Source of the DNA: Candidatus Methylomirabilis sp.
Lineage (GTDB): Bacteria > Methylomirabilota > Methylomirabilia > Methylomirabilales > Methylomirabilaceae
Direction: 5' to 3'
Length of the DNA stretch: 64,000 nt
NCBI RefSeq assembly: GCF_028716865.1
Contig: NZ_JAQUOY010000005.1
Location: forward strand, 1-64,000
Shown here: positions 36,194-45,602 of the stretch, in pieces
Layout: each line of letters opens with the position of its first letter
Numbering within the stretch: position 1 is the stretch's first letter
The notes under the pieces: generated by a model
Seen by the model: only the letters and a program-made list of their open reading frames with translations
The model's database searches: none
Told to the model about the DNA's origin: nothing
Translations under genes and position numbers: made by a program

Positions 36194-37344
36194 CAGTCGA
36201 TCTCAAACTCGCTAATCTCTTTTGGGAAGTTGGTCAGGTTTCGGCATCCAGCCTTCGTGACGACCACGAGGTCTTCAATTCGAATGGCCCCGACATCGGA
36301 ATAATAGAGCCCGGGCTCAACTGTGACCACATAGCCGCTTCTCAGGACTTCACCTGTCTTGCTGATACGAGGGGGTTCATGGATATCGAGGCCAACCCCG
36401 TGACCGGTGCCGTGGAAAAACCCTTGCATCCGACCGCCTACCATACCGGTAGTGAAGCCGTCTTTTTCCAGCACCGCATTCACTTCAGCGTGAATGGTCT
36501 TTCCGTCGGCTCCATCCCTAATTAACTCTATCCCGCGTTCCTGGGCATTGAGGACCGCCCTGTACATCGCCAGAAGTTTCGGCGATGCCTTCCCCTTCAC
36601 GACGGTGCGGCTCATGTCGGCAAAGTAGCGGCTACGCTCAGACCTCGGAAAGACGTCGATCACGATCGACTCGTTGGCCCTGATGGGCCCATTTCCATGA
36701 TGGTGGGGATCGACTCCCTGCAGGCCGGGCGCCACAATCGTATGTTGGGCCACGCACTCGTGTTCCATCAACTTCACATGCATGATCTTCCTGAGCCCTT
36801 CGGCGGTCAACTGCTCGCCATCGAGGTACAGGAGCCCGTCACCCTCCACCTTGGCTGCCCGAACCGCTGAGATCGCCGCGCCTACGGCCTCTTCGGTGAC
36901 GCGCTGGGTCTGGGCAATCGCCTTAATCTCTTCTTCACTCTTTACCAGCCGCGCCTCAAAGAACGGCTCACGTTTTACGGCGAGCGTGTAGCCCTTCGCC
37001 CGCAGACCATCGGCGTGCGCGACGCCGAAGTTGCCGGGAACCAGCAGATGACGCGCGCCTCGCTCCCGCAGCACGAGGTCCAGGACATCCAGTAAGAATG
37101 GTGCGTCGGCGCCCTTTTCCCTCGCCCTGCGCTCATACGCGCTATAGGATAAGACTGTATCTACCCTCGCCTGGCTTCTGGCCCGGTCCATCTCCAGGTC
37201 GCTCATTACGACGATCTTTTCTGCGCCTGCCTGGACGAAGATAAATGGGTCCGGTGCGGCAAAGCGGGTCGCATAGTACAGGTTCGCATCGATCTCGCTA
37301 ACTGCGATCATGACCGTCGCGTCACATCCGGTCAGCTCTTCCAT
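36193..37344 (-). CDS. M24-family Xaa-Pro aminopeptidase-like metallopeptidase
   Basis: A 383-residue pita-bread peptidase with an N-terminal creatinase-like domain and a C-terminal M24 domain. The five metal ligands are visible: IVIDVFPR (Asp), FADMSRTV (Asp), GTGHGVGLDIHEPP (His), TVEPGLYY (Glu) and GAIRIEDLVVV (Glu). It probably removes N-terminal residues before proline or cleaves dipeptides such as PepQ substrates. A membrane protein is coupled downstream. Confidence 0.9.
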   Translation of the reverse strand: MEELTGCDATVMIAVSEIDANLYYATRFAAPDPFIFVQAGAEKIVVMSDLEMDRARSQARVDTVLSYSAYERRAREKGADAPFLLDVLDLVLRERGARHLLVPGNFGVAHADGLRAKGYTLAVKREPFFEARLVKSEEEIKAIAQTQRVTEEAVGAAISAVRAAKVEGDGLLYLDGEQLTAEGLRKIMHVKLMEHECVAQHTIVAPGLQGVDPHHHGNGPIRANESIVIDVFPRSERSRYFADMSRTVVKGKASPKLLAMYRAVLNAQERGIELIRDGADGKTIHAEVNAVLEKDGFTTGMVGGRMQGFFHGTGHGVGLDIHEPPRISKTGEVLRSGYVVTVEPGLYYSDVGAIRIEDLVVVTKAGCRNLTNFPKEISEFEID

Positions 37345-37357
37345 CGCACACGTCCCT

Positions 37358-37630
37358 TCAATCAGCCAGGATCACCTTACCCATTCCAATCGCGGCCAGC
37401 AGCCCCACCGTCCACACCCAGGGGAACGCGCCGGTATGGTACCAGGCCACGACCGGATAGGCCAGGGTCGAGATCGGCAGCAACGCGATGGCCCCGAGCA
37501 TGCCCCTGACCCCCCACACATCTTCGTAACCCGTCAGCATGAAAGCAAAGAGGATAAGCAGCAGCGCCACCCAGGCGAAGCCATAGCAGCCCCCCCAGAA
37601 GGTTGGACCCCTCGATTTTGCGCTCGTCAT
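37358..37630 (-). CDS. Small membrane protein, hypothetical (90 aa)
   Basis: A 90-residue protein with about three membrane helices (GFAWVALLLILFAFMLTGY, GMLGAIALLPISTLAYPVVAWY, WTVGLLAAIGMGKVIL). No family is recognised. It lies 13 bases before the M24 peptidase gene and after thiC. Confidence 0.5.
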   Translation of the reverse strand: MTSAKSRGPTFWGGCYGFAWVALLLILFAFMLTGYEDVWGVRGMLGAIALLPISTLAYPVVAWYHTGAFPWVWTVGLLAAIGMGKVILAD

Positions 37631-37664
37631 GTCAGCGATGATGCCTCCCTCCCGTCAGGATGGC

Positions 37665-39050
<1,386 letters not shown>

Positions 39051-39061
39051 TCAACCTTTTC

Positions 39062-39155
39062 AGGACGCTCCCTACGCTGGCATGACCCAGATCAGGTCCG
39101 ACGGTCGGCGACGGTTTCAGTCGCCCTCTCAGCCTGCTTGCCGCAGACTCCCGTA
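39062..39155 (-). promoter_or_regulatory. TPP (THI box) riboswitch
   Basis: On the minus strand the conserved boxes appear in order: CTGAGA, then ACCTGATCTGGGTCATGCC followed by AGCGTAGGGA. The outer arm begins with ACGGGAGTC. Between the boxes lies a GCGACTGAAACCGTCGC hairpin, the variable P3 arm. Bound thiamine pyrophosphate should favour the downstream terminator and switch thiC off. Confidence 0.92.
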
Positions 39156-39252
39156 CTCGCTTCCTATTATGTTTTAATCTACCCCCAATCCACAGGGGTG
39201 TCAAGAATACGACACACACCCGTAAGAGTGTGAACGGAGTCACGCCGTCTCA

Positions 39253-39414
39253 GTAACCATTCAGGTGTTTAGGCTGAAGACTAAAGGCTGAAGGCTCTGA
39301 ACAATTTCGCAAGGTACGAGGCGCGCTCTTCAAGACTTTTTCGGATTTGGTATGATCATGTACGACTTACTCCTAAAAGTCTTCAGCCTTCAGTCTATCT
39401 ACCTGAGTAGTTAT
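39253..39414. mobile_element. MITE-like element overlapping the rmuC end (about 162 bp)
   Basis: The left end GTAACCATTCAGGT … AGGCTGAAGACT and the inverted right end ATAACTACTCAGGT … AGACTGAAGGCTGAAGACT match each other and the element at 54785-54946. The right end encodes the final residues DNYSGR and the stop of RmuC. No transposase is inside. Confidence 0.55.
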
Positions 39415-40798
39415 CTGTCTCATCACTATCGAATGTCGCCAGGGTGCGGGGCTTCTGATCAACCGGCTGCAGTTCCTGAATCTCCTTCTTGCCGCCGGCT
39501 CCCAGCGTCTGGAACTTTCGAGCGGTGGGGAGGACGCGACTCTCGAATGAGGCCACCGCGGCGTTATATGAATCTACGGCCTTGCCAATGGCCCCACCAA
39601 CCTTGATGAGGTGTTCGGCCAGCGTCCCCATCCGGTCGGCGAGTTCCTGGCCCAGGGCACAGATGCGCTGGGCGCTCTCCGCCACAAGCTCCTGTCGCCA
39701 TCCATAGGCGATGGCCCGGAGCAGGGCGATAAAGGTCGTGGGCGTGGCAATCACCACCTTCTTCGAGAGGGCAGATTCAACCAGAACCGGATCCTTCTCG
39801 GCGGCTGCGGCGAGAAAGGAATCGTTCGGGATGAAGAGTACGACGAACTCCGGAGCGGCCGCGAACTGATCCCAGTACTCTTTCGAGGCCAGCTTCACGA
39901 CATGCTGGTTCACTTGGGCGGCATGCTTCAGGAGAGCCACTTCGCGATCCTCATCTGTTTTGGCTTCCAGCGCCTCGAGGAATCCGCCGAGTGGGACCTT
40001 GGAATCCACCACCACCTCGCGCCCGGCCGGTAGCTTGACGACCATATCGGGGCGGACGCGCCCTTCTTCGGTTGTTACGCTCTCCTGTTCCACAAAATCG
40101 CAGTGCGGCGACATCCCGGCAAGCTCGGCCGTTTTCCGAAGCGCAATCTCTCCCCACCGGCCGCGAACCTGTGGGGACCGCAGCGCGTTGACCAGCTTGG
40201 CGGTCTCACTCTGAAGGGTTGTCTGACCCAGCGCGACTGCGCGCAGTTGTTCCCCCACCGTACTGTACTCTCTGAGGCGTTTGTCTTCGAGCGCTTTTGT
40301 CTCTTGCTGATAGACGGAGAGGGTTGCGCTGAGGGGCTGAATGATCGCCTCGATCGCTTTTCTGCGCGTCTCCAGGTCAACAGTTGCTTCATCCTTCAGC
40401 GCCTTGAACTTCTCCTCGGCGAGAATGAGGAACCCCGTGTTGTTGCCGGCCAGCGCTTCGGCTGCAAGCGATTTGAATGTATCAGTCAACCTGGTCTTTG
40501 CATCTTCCAGGATGGCTTTCTGCTCCGCAAGGTTCTTTTCGGTCTCAACAACTCGGGTTTCGGCGGCGGTCCTGGTCGTCTCGGCCTGTCGTAAATCCTC
40601 CCGGAGGATCTCGAAGTCCTCTTTAGCCGAAGCGAGCTGACTGCGAATCTCCTCGACCCGCGCCTCTGCAGCAGCGGTTCGCGCCTCCTGATCTCGGAGG
40701 ATAGAGCCTACTCCAGCCTTGGCCCGGGCCGCACTTATCACCCATCCAAGGACGGCTCCGATCACGAGCCCTAACAGCAGGGTCATCCATTCTGTCAT
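39395..40798 (-). CDS. rmuC: DNA recombination protein RmuC
   Basis: A 467-residue RmuC-family protein; relatives limit recombination at inverted repeats and have a nuclease-like fold. It has an N-terminal membrane helix (LLLGLVIGAVLGWVISAA), a long coiled coil (about 35-180) and the conserved RmuC domain with RSPQVRGRWGEIALRK, FVEQES, RPDMVVKLPAGREVVVDSKVPL and LFIPNDSFLAAA. The C-terminal few residues and stop come from a MITE-like repeat end, so the ancestral tail was probably different. Confidence 0.92.
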   Translation of the reverse strand: MTEWMTLLLGLVIGAVLGWVISAARAKAGVGSILRDQEARTAAAEARVEEIRSQLASAKEDFEILREDLRQAETTRTAAETRVVETEKNLAEQKAILEDAKTRLTDTFKSLAAEALAGNNTGFLILAEEKFKALKDEATVDLETRRKAIEAIIQPLSATLSVYQQETKALEDKRLREYSTVGEQLRAVALGQTTLQSETAKLVNALRSPQVRGRWGEIALRKTAELAGMSPHCDFVEQESVTTEEGRVRPDMVVKLPAGREVVVDSKVPLGGFLEALEAKTDEDREVALLKHAAQVNQHVVKLASKEYWDQFAAAPEFVVLFIPNDSFLAAAAEKDPVLVESALSKKVVIATPTTFIALLRAIAYGWRQELVAESAQRICALGQELADRMGTLAEHLIKVGGAIGKAVDSYNAAVASFESRVLPTARKFQTLGAGGKKEIQELQPVDQKPRTLATFDSDETDNYSGR

Positions 40799-40879
40799 GT
40801 TGAGTTCCTCAGAAAATGTCTATTACGTCTGTTGCGTTCATTGTGTCGAATGTCGAATGGACCGTTCTGATCGCGGTCC

Positions 40880-42322
40880 TTACCCTTTAATAACGCCCAT
40901 GGGACATAGGCGGGCGACCATCTTGGAGAGACCGGCGCGGTGCACAACCCTCACCACTTGGGTCACATCCTTATACGCCTCTGGCATCTCCTCGGCCAGC
41001 GACTCCCGGCCCGATGCCTTGACGATGATCCCCTGATCTTCCAGCTCCCTGTGGATGGCGCGACCCTTGGCGACCCTGATGGCGGCATGTCGGCTCATGA
41101 CCCTGCCGGCCCCATGGCAGGTACTCCCGAAGGTCTGCTCCATCGCGCCTGTGCCCACCAGCACAAATGAGGCGCGGCCCATGTCGCCTGGAATCAGCAC
41201 AGGTTGGCCGATGGCCAGGTAGTGAGCCGGCAACTCCGGGTGCCTTGGTGGAAAGGCGCGTGTGGCGCCCTTGCGGTGGACCGCCAGCTTGAGCCGTCTG
41301 CCCTCGACCTCGTGTTCTTCGACCTTGACGATGTTGTGGGCGACATCATAGACCGTTGAGAGTCCCAATGTCCTGGGCGAGATACTCAAGACCTTCAGAA
41401 GCACCTCCTTCGCCCAGTGGGCCAGACACTGGCGATTATTCCAGGCAAAGTTGGCGGCGGCCCGCATCGCGCCCAGGTACGCCTTGGCCTCCCGCGACTT
41501 CCAAGGTGTGCAGGCGAGTTGCCGGTCTGGAAGCTCGATCCCATACTTGATGACCGCCCGTTCCATCTCGACCAGAGAATCTGTGCAAACCTGATGCCCA
41601 AGCCCTCTGGAGCCGGTGTGAATCATCACGGTCACTTGGCCCTCGAACAGACCGAGGACCTCGGCGGCCTGGGGATCGTAGATCTCGGCGACCGTCTGGA
41701 CCTCAAGGAAATGATTGCCCGAGCCCAATGTCCCGAGCTGGCTACTCCCACGCTCAAACGCCTTATGGCTCACGGCATCCGGGTCAGCGTCCGGAAGACA
41801 GCCGCCCGATTCGATACAGGCAAGGTCCGCCGATTCTCCGTACCCCTGCTTGACGGCCCAGGCTGCGCCCTCGAGCAGCGGCGCCTCCATCTCCTTCCTG
41901 CTCAAGCGGATCCGGCCTCGCGAGCCGACCCCCGTCGGGATCTCATGAAAGAGGGCAAGGACTAACTCCTTCAGCCTTGGCCGCACCTGCTCCTTTGTCA
42001 GCTCCGTCCGAAGCAATCGGACCCCGCAGTTGATGTCATAGCCGACGGCACCGGGAGATACGACGCCATCCGTGATGTCGGTGGCCACCACCCCGCCAAC
42101 CGGCAGGCCGTACCCCTGATGGATGTCAGGCATGGCGAAGGAGGCCTTAACGATCCCCGGCAGGAAGGCGCCGTTCGCCACCTGCTCCAGGGAGAGGTCT
42201 TTCATAATCGCCTCCATCAGGGCCTCATCGGCATAGATAATCCCTGGAACCCGCATCCCAGGCTTGTAGTCTCGCGGGAGCAGCCACCGATAGTCATCGA
42301 GCTTTTGTACAACCTTGCTCAT
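40880..42322 (-). CDS. rtcB: RNA-splicing ligase RtcB
   Basis: RtcB joins RNA ends with 2',3'-cyclic phosphate or 3'-phosphate to 5'-hydroxyl using GTP and manganese. The 480-residue protein shows GYGLPVGGVVATD, GYDINCGVRLLRT, the metal and guanylate site GSGNHFLEVQ, MIHTGSRGLGHQV, HNIVKVEEHE and TCHGAGRVMSRH (His that takes GMP). I chose the ATG at 42322, seven bases after AAGGA. No RtcA-like gene is adjacent. Confidence 0.95.
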   Translation of the reverse strand: MSKVVQKLDDYRWLLPRDYKPGMRVPGIIYADEALMEAIMKDLSLEQVANGAFLPGIVKASFAMPDIHQGYGLPVGGVVATDITDGVVSPGAVGYDINCGVRLLRTELTKEQVRPRLKELVLALFHEIPTGVGSRGRIRLSRKEMEAPLLEGAAWAVKQGYGESADLACIESGGCLPDADPDAVSHKAFERGSSQLGTLGSGNHFLEVQTVAEIYDPQAAEVLGLFEGQVTVMIHTGSRGLGHQVCTDSLVEMERAVIKYGIELPDRQLACTPWKSREAKAYLGAMRAAANFAWNNRQCLAHWAKEVLLKVLSISPRTLGLSTVYDVAHNIVKVEEHEVEGRRLKLAVHRKGATRAFPPRHPELPAHYLAIGQPVLIPGDMGRASFVLVGTGAMEQTFGSTCHGAGRVMSRHAAIRVAKGRAIHRELEDQGIIVKASGRESLAEEMPEAYKDVTQVVRVVHRAGLSKMVARLCPMGVIKG

Positions 42323-42417
42323 ATCCAATTCCTTGGGGTCTATCGGATCTATCGCGTCCGGTGAACAGGATGACACCTCGTCGCAGAAGAACCAGCGCGA
42401 GATTCGTGGACAGGGGA

Positions 42418-43491
42418 TTACTCCAAAAGCTCATACCGTGTATTTCGACGTTTCGGAACGAAACCGGCATCGCGGATGTTTCGTCGGATCTCCTCAAGAG
42501 GCATGATCTGCCGCGTAACGGCCGTCTTCACGACATTCTCCTCAAGGACACTGCTCCCGAAATCATTCACGCCATACTGCAGCGAAAGCTGACCGATCTT
42601 CGGACCCATCGTCAGCCAGGCGGCCTGAATATGCTCCACATTGTCCAGCATGACCCTGGAGACGGCTACGGTTCGAAGATAACTATAGCCACTACCCGCG
42701 GTCCCCCCGAGCGCATCGCCATTCGGTTGATAGCTCCAGGGAATGAAGGCCGTAAAACCGCCGGTTCGATCTTGCAGCTCTCGAATCCTGACCAAATGCT
42801 CAACGCGCTGGGCCGACGTTTCGCCTACCCCATACATCATCGTGGCTGAGCTGGGTATTCCAAGACCGTGGGCGATCTGCATGAGGTTCAGCCAATCGGA
42901 TGCGCTCTCCTTCAATGGCGAGACCCGCTGTCTCACCTCATCAACCAACAATTCGGCTCCCGCTCCCGGGATCGAGTCGAGGCCGGCTGCTTTGAGTCGC
43001 TTCAACGTTTCCTTGAGAGATAGCTTGGAACTATTCGATATATAACTGATTTCCACAGTGGAGAGTGCATGAAGATGAACCGGAAAACGGGCCTTGATTG
43101 AGGTGAGCAGATCCTCATAATAATCGATCTTCAGGCTGGGGTTCAGCCCCCCTTGCAGCAGAACCTCTGTCCCGCCAAGCTCGATCAGCTCCTCGATTTT
43201 CTGAAAGATCTCCTCCTTGGACAGGAGATACGCTTCCGGAGAGGTCGGCAGTCGATAGAAGGCGCAGAATGAACATTGGACCCAGCAGATGTTGGTATAG
43301 TTGACAGTGCGGCCGATGACATAGGTCACAACCGGCTCGGGATGCAAGCGCCAGCGCACGCAGTCAGCCATGGCGGACAGCTCCAGCAGCGTCGCCCGAT
43401 CGAAGAGATCGACTCCATCATCGAAGCTGAGCCGCTCCCCCGTCTCGACCTTCTCGGCAATTGCTTCGATCCTACCGTTCGATTCAGCCAC
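42418..43491 (-). CDS. mqnC: Cyclic dehypoxanthine futalosine synthase
   Basis: MqnC is the radical SAM enzyme that cyclises dehypoxanthine futalosine in the futalosine route to menaquinone. The 357-residue protein has NYTNICWVQCSFCAFYR (CxxxCxxC), LLQGGLNPSLKIDYYEDLL, SIPGAGAELLVDEVR and the C-terminal INxT-less VNDFGSSVLEENVV. The companion enzyme mqnE lies about 2 kb away (45603-46742); the patch between them looks accessory. mqnA, mqnB and mqnD are not in the window. Confidence 0.92.
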   Translation of the reverse strand: MAESNGRIEAIAEKVETGERLSFDDGVDLFDRATLLELSAMADCVRWRLHPEPVVTYVIGRTVNYTNICWVQCSFCAFYRLPTSPEAYLLSKEEIFQKIEELIELGGTEVLLQGGLNPSLKIDYYEDLLTSIKARFPVHLHALSTVEISYISNSSKLSLKETLKRLKAAGLDSIPGAGAELLVDEVRQRVSPLKESASDWLNLMQIAHGLGIPSSATMMYGVGETSAQRVEHLVRIRELQDRTGGFTAFIPWSYQPNGDALGGTAGSGYSYLRTVAVSRVMLDNVEHIQAAWLTMGPKIGQLSLQYGVNDFGSSVLEENVVKTAVTRQIMPLEEIRRNIRDAGFVPKRRNTRYELLE

Positions 43492-43583
43492 GTCTAAGAT
43501 TCCTCAACCTCACTATGATCTAGTGTTTCATTACGAAAGTCCGTGCACATAGGATCGGGGCGGCGGTCGGATGTAGCGTGCAG

Positions 43584-43904
43584 TCAGGCCCCGACGTGTA
43601 CGACCTGACCAGGTCGGATCGTATCGAGAACACGCAGCACATCGGGCATCTTTGGCCGCAGGTCGTTAATGTCGCTGCTCGGCGCCCTGACAATCACCAG
43701 CGCCAGATCAAGCCCCTGAAAGTTCTGTTGATGCGGGATGCTTTGGTCTACGGTCAGAAGTACGTCGAATGCACCAGCCGCAAGACTGAGGAGGGCACCA
43801 TTTCTCGTGCCGGACCAACCCATCTCAGCCACCGTCTTTACATCGTGCCCGACTAACTCGCTTCGAAGCTTGCGGGGGACACACTCGTCAAGCAGCACGC
43901 GCAC
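43584..43904 (-). CDS. DUF5615 PIN-like toxin
   Basis: A 106-residue Mut7-C/PIN-like protein. It begins RVLLDECVPRKLRSEL, continues GHDVKTVAEMGWSGTRNGALLSLA and has the acidic VLLTVDQSIPHQQN. These proteins are the likely toxins paired with DUF433 antitoxins. The gene overlaps the DUF433 gene by 17 bases. Confidence 0.85.
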   Translation of the reverse strand: MRVLLDECVPRKLRSELVGHDVKTVAEMGWSGTRNGALLSLAAGAFDVLLTVDQSIPHQQNFQGLDLALVIVRAPSSDINDLRPKMPDVLRVLDTIRPGQVVHVGA

Positions 43905-44115
43905 TGGAACCTACCACCGACTGGATGCCCTCTTCCAGCACAGCCACCGCTTGCTCTCGAGTCACCGTCGGGAAGTCGTCGAGAAAGTCGTCCAGTCGAT
44001 GTCCGCCCTCCAGGTAGTCCAGAAGCGCTTTCACAGGCACGCGAGTTCCAACGAAGACGGGCGTCCCTCCGAGTATCTCAGGATCACTGTGAACAACGGT
44101 ACGTCTCTGCGGCAT
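43888..44115 (-). CDS. DUF433 antitoxin-like protein
   Basis: A 75-residue DUF433 protein with the typical VVHSDPEILGGTPVFVGTRV and DFPTVTREQAVAVLEE blocks. It forms a two-gene toxin-antitoxin-like pair with the DUF5615 gene that follows. Helix-turn-helix DNA binding and autoregulation are known for relatives. Confidence 0.85.
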   Translation of the reverse strand: MPQRRTVVHSDPEILGGTPVFVGTRVPVKALLDYLEGGHRLDDFLDDFPTVTREQAVAVLEEGIQSVVGSSARAA

Positions 44116-44271
44116 GATATATCCTCCAATTATTCACAACGAACTTACTCGTAATCTCCCACGTATGGCCCAATTTGACACCTTTCCCTCGAATCGTCAA
44201 GTCGGCAAGCCGTGGGGAAGGAACTCTATTGGGAATGAACAACCTTGCAGCAAGCTGCGGGGTATCGTCTT

Positions 44272-44460
44272 CTATTCCGACCCGTCATTCCGTGCTTGAC
44301 ACGGAATCCAGTCTGACCCTTGTATCTTTACAGTAACGTCATGAACAGGTATAGAGTCATGGCGCGCCTCCTGTCGAAGTGGTTCAATCTTCTGAGGTGG
44401 GTTACGCTCGTCGAAGAAGCTTGCGATGATTATTCCGAAGAATCGCGAAATCTCCGGCAT
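44272..44460 (-). pseudogene. Broken DUF4160 gene
   Basis: From an ATG at 44460, with AGGAAAGGA upstream, the frame reads MPEISRFFGIIIASFFDERN followed by PP, a clear DUF4160 start. The expected continuation (PPHFHA…) is missing: the frame changes to unrelated sequence and then runs into a dispersed REP-like palindrome (44285-44305). So the gene is truncated after about 22 residues. Confidence 0.65.
44285..44305. repeat. REP-like palindrome
   Basis: ATTCCGTG and CACGGAAT are perfect inverted arms around five bases, within the GTCATTCC … GGAATCCAG context typical of dispersed intergenic palindromes. It lies where the DUF4160 gene is broken. Confidence 0.65.
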
Positions 44461-44553
44461 CTTTGATGATTTCCTTTCCTCCCTCTTAGAGTCGAACGTG
44501 AGCGATGAGCCGCGGCGCTTCACGGCGATAGGCACCGACGGCTCCATCGCGTG

Positions 44554-45243
44554 TTAGGTGCCGTGTTGAGCTAAATGTTTCCAAATCTCGTCGATCGACA
44601 CCACAAATGTCTCGGTCTTGACCTCGGAGTCTTGCGGCAGTCCAATCGATAACATTCCAAGCACCTGACCAGTCCGGTTGTCGACGACGGGACCACCAGA
44701 CATTCCGACCCGGCTTCCGAAGCCCAATTCAAACCCTCGGACTCCGCGCAACTTGATATCGTTCGCGTTCACGTTAAAAGTGACTGATCGCTTCACGAGG
44801 CCCTTTACGTCCGTCATCGCCCCCGTCAGATTCGCGGATCGAATTACCAGTTCAGATCCCTGCCAGTCCGCCTGAACGGAAGGCATAGAGTTACCAACGT
44901 GACCGACCCCTAAGACCTCCATTCCGTTAACAACGGCTCCCAGTAGCGGCTCGTACGTTTGAGCTTGTGGCACTCGATCTCGAAACCTGATTATGGTGGA
45001 ATCAATCTCTGGATGTAGTGAGGCAGAATCTTCTCGAATCTTCAGGATTGATCCACTCCTGCAGAGAAGCCACACTGACGCATACCGAAAGCCGCCATTC
45101 GGTCTGAACGTTTCATTATTCAGAACATGATACGCGGTGACGGCCGTCTGGCCGTTGACGAAGAATCCTGTGCCACAGATTCCGCCGATGAGCGAGGAGT
45201 CGCCCGGCGCGTTGTACGAGAGTTTGAGTATTGCGAACGCCAT
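44554..45243 (-). CDS. Trypsin-fold serine peptidase, no signal peptide
   Basis: A chymotrypsin-like peptidase of about 229 residues. The triad can be read: His in GTGFFVNGQTAVTAYHVLN, Asp in HPEIDSTIIRFRD, Ser in GSRVGMSGGPVVDNRTGQ. No signal peptide or PDZ domain is present, so it is probably cytosolic and differs from DegP/HtrA. I chose the ATG at 45243 because the catalytic domain starts right after it; an ATG at 45306 adds 21 residues. It stands next to toxin-antitoxin and broken genes, suggesting a mobile neighbourhood. Confidence 0.75.
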   Translation of the reverse strand: MAFAILKLSYNAPGDSSLIGGICGTGFFVNGQTAVTAYHVLNNETFRPNGGFRYASVWLLCRSGSILKIREDSASLHPEIDSTIIRFRDRVPQAQTYEPLLGAVVNGMEVLGVGHVGNSMPSVQADWQGSELVIRSANLTGAMTDVKGLVKRSVTFNVNANDIKLRGVRGFELGFGSRVGMSGGPVVDNRTGQVLGMLSIGLPQDSEVKTETFVVSIDEIWKHLAQHGT

Positions 45244-45349
45244 TGACTCGCTCAGGCACCTAACAGTGGTTATATGGATCCGCGTAACACCCTCAACATC
45301 TTTCAAGTGCCGTATAAGACGCCTGTGAAAAAGACTTCACTTCAGTATC

Positions 45350-45380
45350 GTAGGTCGGGTTAGCGCAGCGTAACCCGACA
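45350..45380. repeat. REP copy flanking the transposase remnant (left)
   Basis: TAGGTCGGGTTAGCGCAGCG followed by TAACCCGAC is an internal palindrome and is repeated in inverted orientation at 45560-45590 with two differences. Confidence 0.8.
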
Positions 45381-45390
45381 ATCCGATTCA

Positions 45391-45551
45391 TCACTCATGC
45401 CCCACTTCCTCGAAATCAACCGCACCCTGTCCCCACTCTGAGGGATACATCCCAGCCGTAACATACCGACGAAGGCTGGAATACGGCCACTCTATCGCCG
45501 ATGACGCCAGCCCGTGTTTGACCGGGTTGAAATGAATGCTCGCCGGTATCG
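45391..45551 (-). pseudogene. C-terminal remnant of a REP-associated tyrosine transposase (RAYT)
   Basis: The minus strand reads SIHFNPVKHGLASSAIEWPY followed by SSLRRYV and ends PSEWGQGAVDFEEVGHE before a TGA at 45393-45391. The HFNPVKHGL … W-x-x-SS-x-x-RYV pattern is the typical end of Y1-type REP-associated transposases. The catalytic N-terminal part is absent. REP copies lie on both sides. Confidence 0.75.
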
Positions 45552-45559
45552 CAATGCTT

Positions 45560-45590
45560 CGTCGGGTTACGCTACGCTAACCCGACCTAC
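45560..45590. repeat. REP copy flanking the transposase remnant (right)
   Basis: GTCGGGTTACGCTACGCTAA followed by CCCGACCTAC is the inverted counterpart of 45350-45380. The pair encloses the transposase fragment. Confidence 0.8.
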
Positions 45591-45602
45591 TCGACTACCC
45601 CC

